DNA from: Gammaproteobacteria bacterium
GTDB lineage: Bacteria; Gemmatimonadota; Gemmatimonadetes; Longimicrobiales; Gaopeijiaceae
Length of the DNA stretch: 14,618 bases
Direction: 5' to 3'
Assembly: GCA_024638345.1 (NCBI GenBank)
Contig: JAHEKL010000037.1
Span: 1 to 14,618 of the forward strand
Shown: one piece after another, positions 1 to 7,859 of the stretch
How positions within the stretch are numbered: position 1 is the first letter of the stretch
Layout of the letters: each line of letters starts with the position of its first letter
Program-made: the position numbers and the translations under genes
The notes under the pieces: generated by a model
Told to the model about the DNA's origin: nothing
Databases searched by the model: none
What the model saw: only the letters and a program-made list of their open reading frames with translations

Positions 1-20
1 AAGGGAGTGCGCTTTGGGCG

Positions 21-1001
21 TCATCGGAGTCCCGTCAGCTCCTCACTCAATCGTCGAAGCTCCGCCCGCGCCTCCCGATCGTAGGCCTGGTCGTGGGCAC
101 GAGCGGGTCTCAGGCCGTTGTAGTACTCTCCGGTCCCGATGTCCGTCGAGGTGATCAGATTCAGCACGGCCTCCTTCCCCTGATCGACGCTGGTCCTCGG
201 TCGAATCCCCGCGGAGACCACCATGTGGGTATCCATCAGCGTCGCAGGATGGAGGGTATTGACCTTGATCTGCGTATCGGCCAGGTCTTCTGCGAGGTCG
301 AACGTGAAGAGGATTTGAGCGAGCTTGCTCTGTCCATAGCTTCTCCCGCCCGAGTAGCCGTTCTCCATCATCGGATCGTCCATGTCGATCGCGTCTTGAG
401 CCCCGGAGGAAACGTTCACGATGCGTGAGCCGGGCGCGTCCTGAATCATCGGGAGAAGTAGATGGGTCAGGAGGAATCCAGAGAGGTAGTTGACCGCGAA
501 AGACAGCTCGTACCCATCCGGGCTCAGTCTGCGGTCGTCGTTACCCCTCGCGAGGATCCCAGCGTTGTTGACGAGAACGTCGATACGAGGGTAGTCACGG
601 CGAATCGCCTCGCCCAGGAGCCGCACCTGGTCCATCGAGGCTAGATCGGCCGCGTAGAAGCTCGCAGTCCCTGGACCGCCTGCTTCGATCTCCTCTACCA
701 CTTCCAGGCCCCGCTCACGGTTTCGTCCGTGGACGATCACGTGGGCACCGGTAGCTCCGAGCTCCAGCGCGACCTCTCGACCCAGGCCGTTCGTCGATCC
801 GGTGACGAGGATCACCTGGCGGCCCTCCAGGGCTTCAGGTGAGGGTGTCGCAGGTTCCGCCATGATGGTCTGCCCTTGGAGGGTGGGTACTAGCCCGAAG
901 CCCGCGCTCGTCAGCAAGCTTGCGACGAGGGTGACGATTCCTCTCTGTCGTCGTCGCCAGTGCGCCATTGGCGATCCCTCGATCGGATCGAATCGTCTCA
1001 T
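21..1001 (-). CDS. Short-chain dehydrogenase (retinol dehydrogenase/WWOX-like SDR) with N-terminal export or anchor segment
   Basis: This is an NAD(P)-dependent oxidoreductase of the classical SDR type, 326 residues from the start chosen here. The Rossmann glycine motif TGSTNGLG is at about 67-74. The basic run HGRNRERG follows strand beta-2 at 91-98 and suggests NADP(H). NNAG is at 145-148, the catalytic Ser is in NVSSG (about 198-199), and the YGQSK signature places Tyr222 and Lys226. Asn171 would complete the tetrad. The arrangement resembles retinol-dehydrogenase and WWOX-like SDRs; the substrate cannot be read from sequence. Residues 14-45 form an arginine-rich then hydrophobic segment (WRRRQRGIV...), like a signal peptide or membrane anchor, possibly Tat, which is unusual for an SDR. 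The start at 1001 has GAGGA 7 bases upstream; an ATG at 968 (315 residues) also has a GAGGG. The frame is open up to 1451, but that extension would run through the divergent DUF305 gene. Confidence 0.88.
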   Translation of the reverse strand: MRRFDPIEGSPMAHWRRRQRGIVTLVASLLTSAGFGLVPTLQGQTIMAEPATPSPEALEGRQVILVTGSTNGLGREVALELGATGAHVIVHGRNRERGLEVVEEIEAGGPGTASFYAADLASMDQVRLLGEAIRRDYPRIDVLVNNAGILARGNDDRRLSPDGYELSFAVNYLSGFLLTHLLLPMIQDAPGSRIVNVSSGAQDAIDMDDPMMENGYSGGRSYGQSKLAQILFTFDLAEDLADTQIKVNTLHPATLMDTHMVVSAGIRPRTSVDQGKEAVLNLITSTDIGTGEYYNGLRPARAHDQAYDREARAELRRLSEELTGLR

Positions 1002-1206
1002 TTCTGGTTCCTCGGATACCGCCGGTTTCCTTCTCTTACGTGTGCGCCAGGATAGGTGGGATCCAGTCCGGGGGTCAATTGGACTCAGGGTTGTCGGCTC
1101 CGGCCGAGGGGCGTCATCTTGTTTCTGAAAGCGCGCGAGAACCACCTTCGGCGAAGGTACTCGTGGGATCGAGCGTCTCCGTCGTGCACCCTTCGGCAGC
1201 GTTGTC
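1002..1206. promoter_or_regulatory. Divergent intergenic region with a 15-base palindrome
   Basis: These 205 bases separate the minus-strand SDR from the plus-strand DUF305 gene and must hold both promoters. The clearest structure is at 1144-1158: ACCTTCG, a single G, then CGAAGGT. This is a perfect 7-base inverted repeat, able to act as a dimeric operator or to form a small hairpin in the DUF305 leader. A weaker 5-bp inverted repeat (AGTCC...GGACT) lies near 1065-1085. I found no convincing -35/-10 pair for either direction. Confidence 0.4.
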
Positions 1207-1923
1207 ATGCAGGACTTCTCCAACGATCGACCGACCGTGACTCCGAGGACGTGGAGAGCCCGGTGCTCCAGGCTGCTCGTGAGCTCGGTGGTCCCCTCGC
1301 TCCTGATTGCGTGCGGGTCGGCCCGAGAGGCGGCTCCTGGCCCTCGCCTCGTACAGCCCGGTGCGCCGGGACAGTCGACGCGCGAGCTCAGCGCGGAGGA
1401 AGCGAGGTCCGCCGGTTCGACGCCGATCACGCGGGCCGACGTGAGTTTCATGCAAGGAATGATCGGGCATCACGCGCAGGCGCTCACCATGAGCCGGCTC
1501 GCGCCGGAACGGGCGGAAAGCCCGCAAGTGCGGCTGCTCGCCCAGCGGATCGAGCGTTCCCAGGGAGACGAGATCGCGCTGATGGAGCGTTGGCTGAGAG
1601 AGCACGGCGAAGAGGTTCCCGATTCCAGTAGGGGCTACCGGATGCCGTCCACCGGCACGCTGATGATGATGCCGGGAATGCTCAGCGATCGTGAGCTGGC
1701 CGAGCTGCGGACGGCTTCGGGCGCCGAGTTCGATCGACTGTTCCTGGTGTACATGATCCGCCACCACGAGGGTGCGCTGACGATGGTGAGGGAACTCTTC
1801 GAAAGCGAAGGCGCAGGACAGGAAGGACAGATTTTCGAGTTTGCCGCAGACGTCGACAGTGATCAACGTATCGAGATCGCCCGCATGGTGCGCATGCTCA
1901 CCGGCGATCAGAGAGGTCCGTAA
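1207..1923 (+). CDS. DUF305 domain lipoprotein
   Basis: This 238-residue predicted lipoprotein has an N-terminal basic and hydrophobic stretch ending in a lipobox (LIAC, Cys36, followed by Gly). It is probably anchored on the periplasmic face or outer membrane. A DUF305 fold covers about 75-232, with the two hallmark motifs FMQGMIGHHAQALTM (81-95) and YMIRHHEGALTM (182-193). Each has a His-His pair embedded among methionines. Between them is a Met-rich patch, MMMPGM at 153-158. DUF305 proteins are ferritin-like four-helix proteins, and some members (CopM of Synechocystis) bind copper; the His/Met pattern here fits that, but function is inferred. No clear Shine-Dalgarno precedes the ATG, so the start is moderately certain. 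The LVIVD propeller begins 25 bases after the stop, suggesting co-transcription. Confidence 0.87.
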   Translation: MQDFSNDRPTVTPRTWRARCSRLLVSSVVPSLLIACGSAREAAPGPRLVQPGAPGQSTRELSAEEARSAGSTPITRADVSFMQGMIGHHAQALTMSRLAPERAESPQVRLLAQRIERSQGDEIALMERWLREHGEEVPDSSRGYRMPSTGTLMMMPGMLSDRELAELRTASGAEFDRLFLVYMIRHHEGALTMVRELFESEGAGQEGQIFEFAADVDSDQRIEIARMVRMLTGDQRGP

Positions 1924-1948
1924 ATAACCCGAGGAAGAGAGGGATCAG

Positions 1949-3766
1949 ATGGAGAGGACGTCGAGGCGCCCCGTAGAACGATCTTCGAGATGCCGCTACA
2001 TCCGTGCGCTGGCGCTCCTGTCCGCGGGGGCCTTCGTCTTCCCGTACATGCTGACGGGGCAGACCGATCCGAGAGTGGGCTTGGGGGCGGGTTGGGGAGA
2101 CGCCGAGGTGGCGGCGTCGAATCTCGAGTTGGCCGGCCACCGAGATCGGCCACCGGGGTTCTTCCTGCCCGACGACCCAGGCGCACAACACCTGAAGAAC
2201 TCCGATCTCGCCTTCAGTGGCGATCTCGTCTTCGTGGGCAACTACAACGGCTGGAACGCCTACAACATCGCGGATCCGGCCAACCCCGAGCTGGTGACCT
2301 CCGTCGTGTGCCCCGGGGCACAGGGCGACCTTTCGGTATACGGCAACCTTCTGTTCCACTCGGTCCAGGAGACCCGCAGCCGCATCGACTGCGGGATCTC
2401 CACCGAGGAGCAGACCGAGATGGAGGTGAACCCCGAGCGCTTCAGGGGTGTCCGCATCTTCGACCTTTCCGACATCCAGAACCCGGTCCAGGTCGCGGCT
2501 GTCCAGACCTGCCGCGGCTCACACACCCACACCGTCGTGAGCGACCCGAACGACGACGAGAACGTCTATATCTATGTCTCCGGAACCAGCTCCGTCCGTC
2601 CTTCGGAGGAGCTCGAGGGGTGCCTGGACATCCGCTCGCCGGATGAGCCCGACACCTCGTTCTGGCGGATCTCCGTAATCCAGGTTCCGCTGGACGCGCC
2701 GCAGGATGCTAGGGTCGTCAGCGAGCCGCGGGTCTTCGCCAACCCGGAGACCGGATCGATCGCGGGACTATGGGATGGTGGCGACCACGGGCCGGGCACC
2801 CAAGAGTCGAGCCAGACGACTTCCTGCCACGACATCACCTCGTATCCGGCGATCGGGATGGCGGCCGGCGCGTGTCAGGGGAACGGCGTGCTATTCGATA
2901 TCTCCAATCCGACCGACCCCGTGCGGATCCACGAGGTCACCGATCCCAACTTCGCCTACTGGCACTCGGCCACGTTCAACAACGACGGTACCAAGGTCGT
3001 CTTCACGGACGAGTGGGGAGGGGGCCGCGCGCCGCGTTGCCTGGAGTCGGACCCGGAGACATGGGGTGCCAACGCCATCTTCGACGTGATCGATCGACAG
3101 CTCCACTTCGCCGGCTACTACAAGTTGCCGGCGCCCCAAAGCGAGACCGAAAACTGCGTCGCCCACAACGGTTCCCTCATTCCGGTCCCCGGGCGTGACA
3201 TCATGGTCCAGGCCTGGTATCAAGGCGGCGTGTCCGTCTTCGACTTCACGGACTCGGACAGTCCTTTCGAGATCGCGTATTTCGATCGGGGTCCAATGAG
3301 CGCCACAGACTTGATGTCTGGCGGCTTCTGGTCGTCCTACTGGTACAACGGCAATATCTACGGCTCCGAAGAACTGCGCGGGCTGGACGTATTCCGGCTG
3401 ACGCCGAGCGAGCACCTCTCGCAGAACGAGATCGACGCCGCGAGTCTCGTCGAATACGAGGCCTTCAACGCTCAGGAGCAGCCGCGGGTGGTCTGGCCGG
3501 TGGCCTTCGTCGTAGCTAGGGCCTACCTGGATCAGCTCGTCAGGGCGGAAGGGCTGTCATCGGCACGCACCGATGAGGTGTCCTCTCAGCTAGCGCAGGC
3601 CGAAGTGATGGGGGACGGTGCGGAGAAACGCGTCGCGCTCGCCGAGATTGCGACTCAGCTGTGGGCCGATGGGCAGATGATCGAGCGAGGCCAGCAACCC
3701 GGCGATGCGGATCGGGTTCGGAAATTGGCGGGCGCCATTCTCGATCTCGCGGCCGCGCAGGAATGA
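1949..3766 (+). CDS. Exported LVIVD-repeat beta-propeller protein
   Basis: This is a 605-residue protein with a basic N-terminus and hydrophobic core (about 16-36), i.e. a signal peptide ending near LTGQ. Residues about 80-485 are LVIVD-type propeller blades. Recurring strands include DLVFVGNYNGWNAYNIADPANPELV, GVRIFDLSDIQNPVQVA, GVLFDISNPTDPVRI and GVSVFDFTDSDSPFEIA, shown here as separate blades. Eight cysteines between 121 and 403 suggest disulfides outside the cytoplasm. Histidines recur at similar places: SHTHT (191-195), CHDI (293-296), YWHS (337-340) and VAHNG (404-408), which could build a metal site in the propeller centre. The last ~115 residues are a predicted helical domain I cannot name. 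The start is supported by a purine-rich site (GAGGAAGAGAGGG, 1931-1943). Enzymatic role unknown; the context with DUF305 suggests a metal-linked envelope role (inference). Confidence 0.85.
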   Translation: MERTSRRPVERSSRCRYIRALALLSAGAFVFPYMLTGQTDPRVGLGAGWGDAEVAASNLELAGHRDRPPGFFLPDDPGAQHLKNSDLAFSGDLVFVGNYNGWNAYNIADPANPELVTSVVCPGAQGDLSVYGNLLFHSVQETRSRIDCGISTEEQTEMEVNPERFRGVRIFDLSDIQNPVQVAAVQTCRGSHTHTVVSDPNDDENVYIYVSGTSSVRPSEELEGCLDIRSPDEPDTSFWRISVIQVPLDAPQDARVVSEPRVFANPETGSIAGLWDGGDHGPGTQESSQTTSCHDITSYPAIGMAAGACQGNGVLFDISNPTDPVRIHEVTDPNFAYWHSATFNNDGTKVVFTDEWGGGRAPRCLESDPETWGANAIFDVIDRQLHFAGYYKLPAPQSETENCVAHNGSLIPVPGRDIMVQAWYQGGVSVFDFTDSDSPFEIAYFDRGPMSATDLMSGGFWSSYWYNGNIYGSEELRGLDVFRLTPSEHLSQNEIDAASLVEYEAFNAQEQPRVVWPVAFVVARAYLDQLVRAEGLSSARTDEVSSQLAQAEVMGDGAEKRVALAEIATQLWADGQMIERGQQPGDADRVRKLAGAILDLAAAQE

Positions 3767-3793
3767 TCGGATCCCTGCGTCCCGATACAGACG

Positions 3794-6604
3794 CTATGCG
3801 GAGGTAGCGGGCTGCCTGACTCCGTCCTGCGCCGCGGCCCGAGGCTCGGGTCGCTGCGGCTTGTCCCTCGGCGCCGCCGGCATCGGGCGCCATCCCGCGG
3901 CCTTCACCGCGGCCTGCGCGGCCGCGAAGCGAGCGACCGGCACCCGGAACGGGGAACAGCTCACGTAGTTGAGCCCGATCTTGTGACAGAATTCGACCGA
4001 GTCCGGGTCGCCGCCGTGCTCCCCGCAAATGCCGATCTCCAGGTTGGGTCGCACACCACGTCCGAGCTGCACGGCCATCCGCATGATCCGTCCGACTCCG
4101 TCCACGTCGAGGGTCTGGAACGGGTTGTTGGGCAGGATCTTCTTCTCGATGTAGTGAAGGAGGAAGCTGGCTTCCGCGTCGTCCCTGGAGATCCCGAACA
4201 CGGTCTGGGTCAGATCGTTCGTGCCGAAAGAGAAGAATTCCGCGACCTCCCCGATCTCGTCCGCCATCAGTGCCGCTCTCGGGATCTCGATCATCGTTCC
4301 GAGCTTGTAGGGGATCTCGACCTCCTCCTCCTCCATGACCGCTGTGGCGGTCGCCTCGACCAGGGCACGCTGGGTTCGTAGCTCGTTAACGTGCGAGACG
4401 AGCGGGACCATGACCTCCACCCTGACGTCCACGCCCTCGTGCATACAGCGAGCAGCGGCTTGAAAGAGCGCACGGGTCTGCATGCGCGTGAGCTCGGGAA
4501 GCAGCATCGCGAGACGGACGCCCCTGGTTCCGAGCATCGGATTCGACTCCAGTAGATCTTCCGTCCTGCCCAGGAAATCCTGCTTTGCCCGAATCTCCTC
4601 GAGGGTCTCGTCGATCTCTCGCAGGGTATCCAGGTGTTGCAGCTTCAGCTTCAGCTCCGAGAGCTCGCGCTGCAGCTCCGGGTGACTCGGAAGGAATTCG
4701 TGGAGGGGCGGATCCAACAGCCGAACCACCACGGGTAGCCCGTCCATGGCGCGAAACAACCCCTCGAAGTCCACCTGCTGCAACGGTAGAAGCCGGTCGA
4801 GAGCTTCCTCTCGCTCGATGGGCTTCCGAGCCATGATCATCTCCCGCATGATCGGAAGGCGGTCCTCCTCGAAGAACATGTGCTCCGTGCGGCAGAGTCC
4901 GATTCCCTGGGCACCGAGGTCCCGGGCGCGAATCGCATCCTCGGGGTTGTCGGCGTTCGTCCAGACCTGAAGCGTTCGGAACTCATCGGCCCACACCATC
5001 AGCCTAGAAAGCCAGGGGTCCTTGATGTCGGGAACGACGGTCGGCAGCGCACCCGCGTACACCTCGCCGCGGCCACCGTCGACGGAGATCGGGTCGCCTT
5101 CGCGAATCGTGAAGCTGCCGACCCGGGCCTCACGGTCCTCCAGGTCGATCTCCAGCGCCTCGATCCCCACCACGGCGGGCTTGCCGAACTGGCGAGCGAC
5201 CAGCGCAGCGTGGCTCGTTCTGCCGCCGCGGCTGGTCACGATTCCCTGCGACGCGAGCATCCCGTGCACGTCGTCCGGTTTGGTCTCAGGACGAACCATG
5301 ATGACGGCCTTACCGCTCTCGCGGGCCCAGCGCTCGGCCGTGTCCGCGTCGAACGCCACCACCCCGACCGCCGCGCCGGGCGAGACGTTGAGCCCTTCGG
5401 CGATCACCGTCGCCTGGCCCCGGGCCTCCTCGTCGAACTGAGGGTGCAGATAGAAGTCGACCTGGTCCGGGCTGACCCGGAGCACCGCTTCCTCTCGGCA
5501 GAGCAGGCCCTCGTCGACCATGTCGAGCGCGATACGGACCTCGGCCTCTGCCGTCCGCTTCCCATTGCGTGTCTGAAGTAGCCAGAGCTTGCTGTGCTCG
5601 ATCGTGAACTCCAGGTCCTGCATGTTTCGGTAGTGGCCCTCTAGTCGATTGGCGATGCCTCGAAGCTCTTGATAGGCGTCGGGGAAGCGCTCCGCCATGG
5701 CACTGATGTCCAGCGTCTTTCGAGTCCCCGCGACGACGTCCTCTCCCTGCGCGTTGACCAGGAAGTCACCATGGAGACCGGGCTCGCCGGTGGACGGATT
5801 CCGACTCATGACGACCCCTGTGCCGGAGTCCTCGCCCATGTTTCCGAAGACCATGGTCTGGATGTTCACGGCGGTCCCGAGGTCGTGCGGAATCCCCGAC
5901 GCGTTCCGGTAGTCCACGGCTCGTTTCGTATTCCACGAATCGAACACCGCCTCGGTCGCGGAGCGCAGCTGCTCGAAGGGATCCTGGGGGAACGGCGCCT
6001 TGGTGTGAACCCGGACCAACTCCTTGAATCGCTGTGTCAGCCACATCCAGTCGTCGGCCGCAAGCTCGGTATCCGAGGCGACACCAGCGGCCAGTCGCCT
6101 GTGCTCGAGAACGTCCTCGAAGATCTCGTCGTCCATCCCCCGGACCACGGTCCCGAACATCTGGATCAGACGTCGATACGCATCGTAAACGAAGCGCGCG
6201 TCGCCGGTGAGCTCGACCATCCCCTCGGCCACCTCGTCGTTCATCCCGAGATTCAAGATGGTGTCCATCATGCCCGGCATGGAGAACTTGGCGCCGGACC
6301 GGCACGAGACGAGGAGCGGGTTCTCGGGGTTGCCGAACTCCTTACGCGTCGAAGTCTGAATCCGATGAAGGGCTTCGATCTGCTGATCCCAGATGTCCGG
6401 CGGGAATCGCCCCTGGTGGGCCAGGTAGGCGATGCAGGCCTCGGTTGTGACGGTGAATCCGGGTGGCACCGGGACGTCGATGCGGGTCATCTCGGCGAGA
6501 TTCGCACCCTTCCCGCCTAGAAGCCCCCGAACCGCTTCCCACTCCCCGGCCGCGGCCTCCGCTTCCTCGAGCTCCGTGAATAGGTAGACCCACTTCTGCT
6601 TCAT
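3794..6604 (-). CDS. ppdK: Pyruvate, phosphate dikinase
   Basis: This enzyme interconverts pyruvate + ATP + Pi and PEP + AMP + PPi in the cytoplasm, allowing gluconeogenesis or PPi-linked glycolysis. The chosen start gives 936 residues, slightly over the usual ~880-930. The N-terminal ATP-grasp domain begins with GLLGGKGANLAEM and runs through QDLEFTIEHSKLWLLQTRNG. The central swivelling domain has the phospho-acceptor signature GGRTSHAAL with His465; Thr463 is the residue phosphorylated by regulatory kinases in plants. The C-terminal PEP/pyruvate TIM-barrel has NPMLGTRGVR (about 688-696), FGTNDLTQ (about 793-800) and GICGEHGG with the acid/base Cys860. All key residues are intact. The last ~30 residues are a Pro/Ala/Arg-rich tail. 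The ATG at 6604 has GAGG 9 bases upstream; the alternative GTG at 6634 is less likely. The gene converges on the LVIVD gene, only 27 bases apart. Confidence 0.97.
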   Translation of the reverse strand: MKQKWVYLFTELEEAEAAAGEWEAVRGLLGGKGANLAEMTRIDVPVPPGFTVTTEACIAYLAHQGRFPPDIWDQQIEALHRIQTSTRKEFGNPENPLLVSCRSGAKFSMPGMMDTILNLGMNDEVAEGMVELTGDARFVYDAYRRLIQMFGTVVRGMDDEIFEDVLEHRRLAAGVASDTELAADDWMWLTQRFKELVRVHTKAPFPQDPFEQLRSATEAVFDSWNTKRAVDYRNASGIPHDLGTAVNIQTMVFGNMGEDSGTGVVMSRNPSTGEPGLHGDFLVNAQGEDVVAGTRKTLDISAMAERFPDAYQELRGIANRLEGHYRNMQDLEFTIEHSKLWLLQTRNGKRTAEAEVRIALDMVDEGLLCREEAVLRVSPDQVDFYLHPQFDEEARGQATVIAEGLNVSPGAAVGVVAFDADTAERWARESGKAVIMVRPETKPDDVHGMLASQGIVTSRGGRTSHAALVARQFGKPAVVGIEALEIDLEDREARVGSFTIREGDPISVDGGRGEVYAGALPTVVPDIKDPWLSRLMVWADEFRTLQVWTNADNPEDAIRARDLGAQGIGLCRTEHMFFEEDRLPIMREMIMARKPIEREEALDRLLPLQQVDFEGLFRAMDGLPVVVRLLDPPLHEFLPSHPELQRELSELKLKLQHLDTLREIDETLEEIRAKQDFLGRTEDLLESNPMLGTRGVRLAMLLPELTRMQTRALFQAAARCMHEGVDVRVEVMVPLVSHVNELRTQRALVEATATAVMEEEEVEIPYKLGTMIEIPRAALMADEIGEVAEFFSFGTNDLTQTVFGISRDDAEASFLLHYIEKKILPNNPFQTLDVDGVGRIMRMAVQLGRGVRPNLEIGICGEHGGDPDSVEFCHKIGLNYVSCSPFRVPVARFAAAQAAVKAAGWRPMPAAPRDKPQRPEPRAAAQDGVRQPATSA

Positions 6605-6770
6605 CGTCCAAGTCCTCTCTGACGGCTCTGACACGGGACGCGCTCAAGTCCCGCTCGTCTATCGGTGATCGCCATGGGATGCAACCTGCGATTCGAGCAA
6701 GTTTCGGGCTAGGGCCGTTCGTGGATTCAAGGCTTCCGAGGGTGGCTCATCCGCCGGTGGGGCACTGCGC

Positions 6771-7859
6771 TCACCTCACCGCGAGGTATCGTCCGATTCT
6801 GGCCAGTCCCTCCTCGATTCCCTCGATGTCCAACGCGTACGAGAGACGCACGCGATTGGGTGCGCCGAACCACTCGCCCAGGTAGGTGATCACGTCGTAG
6901 TCGTGGAAAAGGTCCCAGACGAAATCCTGCGGTCGCTCGACCCGAGGCATGACATAGAAAGCTCCCTCCGGTTTCCAGACGTCGAAGCCGAGATCCAGAA
7001 GACCTTGGTAGATCAAATCGCGGCGCGCCCGCCACACTTCCAGCTGTTCTTCGATGTACGTTCGCGGCGCTTTCGTGGCGGCGAGCGCCATCTCCTGACC
7101 GAGGATGTTCGTGTTCATCGAGGTATGAGTCTTCATCGAGATCACGTCCGAGATGAGCTCGAGGTCTCGCGACCACAGAAAGCCGACCCGGAACCCGCAC
7201 ATCGCGTACGTCTTCGAGAACGAGTTGATGGTCACGACGCGAGGACCGTTGATGAGGTAGTTCTCTCGTACGTAGATGAGGTCCTTGTAGACCTCGTCCG
7301 AAAGCACGTAGACCCCGAGCTCGCTCGCGATCTTCTCGATCTCTTTCAGGGTCTCGACGGCCTCGACGCGACCCGTCGGGTTGGAGGGGGAGTTGATGAT
7401 GACTGCCCGGCAATCCCGCACCTTCGCCCTGAAGTCGTCCAGGTCGATCCGACCCTCGACCGTATTCGTGAACACGGGCTCCATACCCGCGAAGCGGACG
7501 GTCTCCGGATAGGAGTAGTAGTACGGCCTCGCCATCAGGACCTTGTTGGCTCCAGGCCCCTCCTTGCGGCCGATCACCCGAAGGGCGAGGTCCAGGGCCT
7601 CGGAAGCCCCGTTGGTGATCACGAAGCTCTCGGGAGTCGAGTCCGGGTACTGGGCAGCTAGCGCCTGGCGGAGCTCGAGCGTTCCCTGGATCAGCCCGTA
7701 CTTGAAGTCCCGATAGTCCGGAAGGATTTCGAACGCTTCGGGCGGCGGGGGCAGATCGGGCTGGCCCGAGCCGAAGGAGATGATGTTCCCCCCCTGTACG
7801 CCGATGAAGTAGGCGGGCGAAAGTCTTGTCTTGACACCCAGAGCCATGCCGCTTGCCAT
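6771..7859 (-). CDS. Class I/II pyridoxal-phosphate aminotransferase
   Basis: This is a 362-residue fold-type I PLP aminotransferase. The Schiff-base lysine is Lys216 in INSFSKTYAMCGFRVG. Asp188 of VLSDEVY contacts the pyridine nitrogen, Tyr191 follows, Asn160 sits in SPSNPTGR, and Arg338 in NRVRLSYA should bind the substrate carboxylate. The family catalyses transfer of an amino group between an amino acid and a 2-oxo acid; aspartate, alanine or aromatic specificity cannot be decided from sequence. It is somewhat shorter than the usual ~390 residues, mainly at the N-terminus. The start ATG is directly preceded in frame by TAA, and the AAGGG motif is only 3 bases away, so ATG at codon 5 is a possible alternative. 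ppdK lies 166 bases downstream on the same strand. PPDK and aminotransferase both use pyruvate-level metabolites, but shared function is only a guess. Confidence 0.9.
   Translation of the reverse strand: MASGMALGVKTRLSPAYFIGVQGGNIISFGSGQPDLPPPPEAFEILPDYRDFKYGLIQGTLELRQALAAQYPDSTPESFVITNGASEALDLALRVIGRKEGPGANKVLMARPYYYSYPETVRFAGMEPVFTNTVEGRIDLDDFRAKVRDCRAVIINSPSNPTGRVEAVETLKEIEKIASELGVYVLSDEVYKDLIYVRENYLINGPRVVTINSFSKTYAMCGFRVGFLWSRDLELISDVISMKTHTSMNTNILGQEMALAATKAPRTYIEEQLEVWRARRDLIYQGLLDLGFDVWKPEGAFYVMPRVERPQDFVWDLFHDYDVITYLGEWFGAPNRVRLSYALDIEGIEEGLARIGRYLAVR

Noticed and set aside
1002..1451. N-terminal extension of the SDR frame by 150 codons up to 1451
   Set aside because: It would cover the divergent spacer and the start of the DUF305 gene, has low-complexity Arg/Ser/Pro content, and good ribosome binding sites exist at 1001 and 968.
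1114..1866. 250-codon minus-strand frame opposite the DUF305 gene
   Set aside because: Its translation is Arg/His-rich with no domain pattern; it mirrors the GC-biased third positions of the real DUF305 gene.
3766..3786. ATCGG...CCGAT inverted repeat between the convergent LVIVD and ppdK genes as a bidirectional terminator
   Set aside because: Only five pairs with an 11-base loop and no T-tracts on either side; too weak to call.
3838..3850. CCCGAG-G-CTCGGG palindrome inside the ppdK C-terminal tail
   Set aside because: Lies in coding sequence of a Pro/Ala/Arg-rich GC tail where such palindromes arise by chance.
4880..6520. Long plus-strand frames (233 and 283 codons) opposite ppdK
   Set aside because: They are antisense to an intact ppdK with all catalytic motifs; compositions (Arg, His, Asp, Val) are typical of reverse-strand shadows in GC-rich DNA.
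6605..6770. Promoter for ppdK (TTGCAT, 17 bases, TAGACG on the minus strand) in the 166-base gap
   Set aside because: Only three of six matches in each box; not distinguishable from chance.
6903..7661. 252-codon plus-strand frame opposite the aminotransferase
   Set aside because: Antisense shadow of a gene with an intact PLP lysine and family motifs; no recognisable fold.
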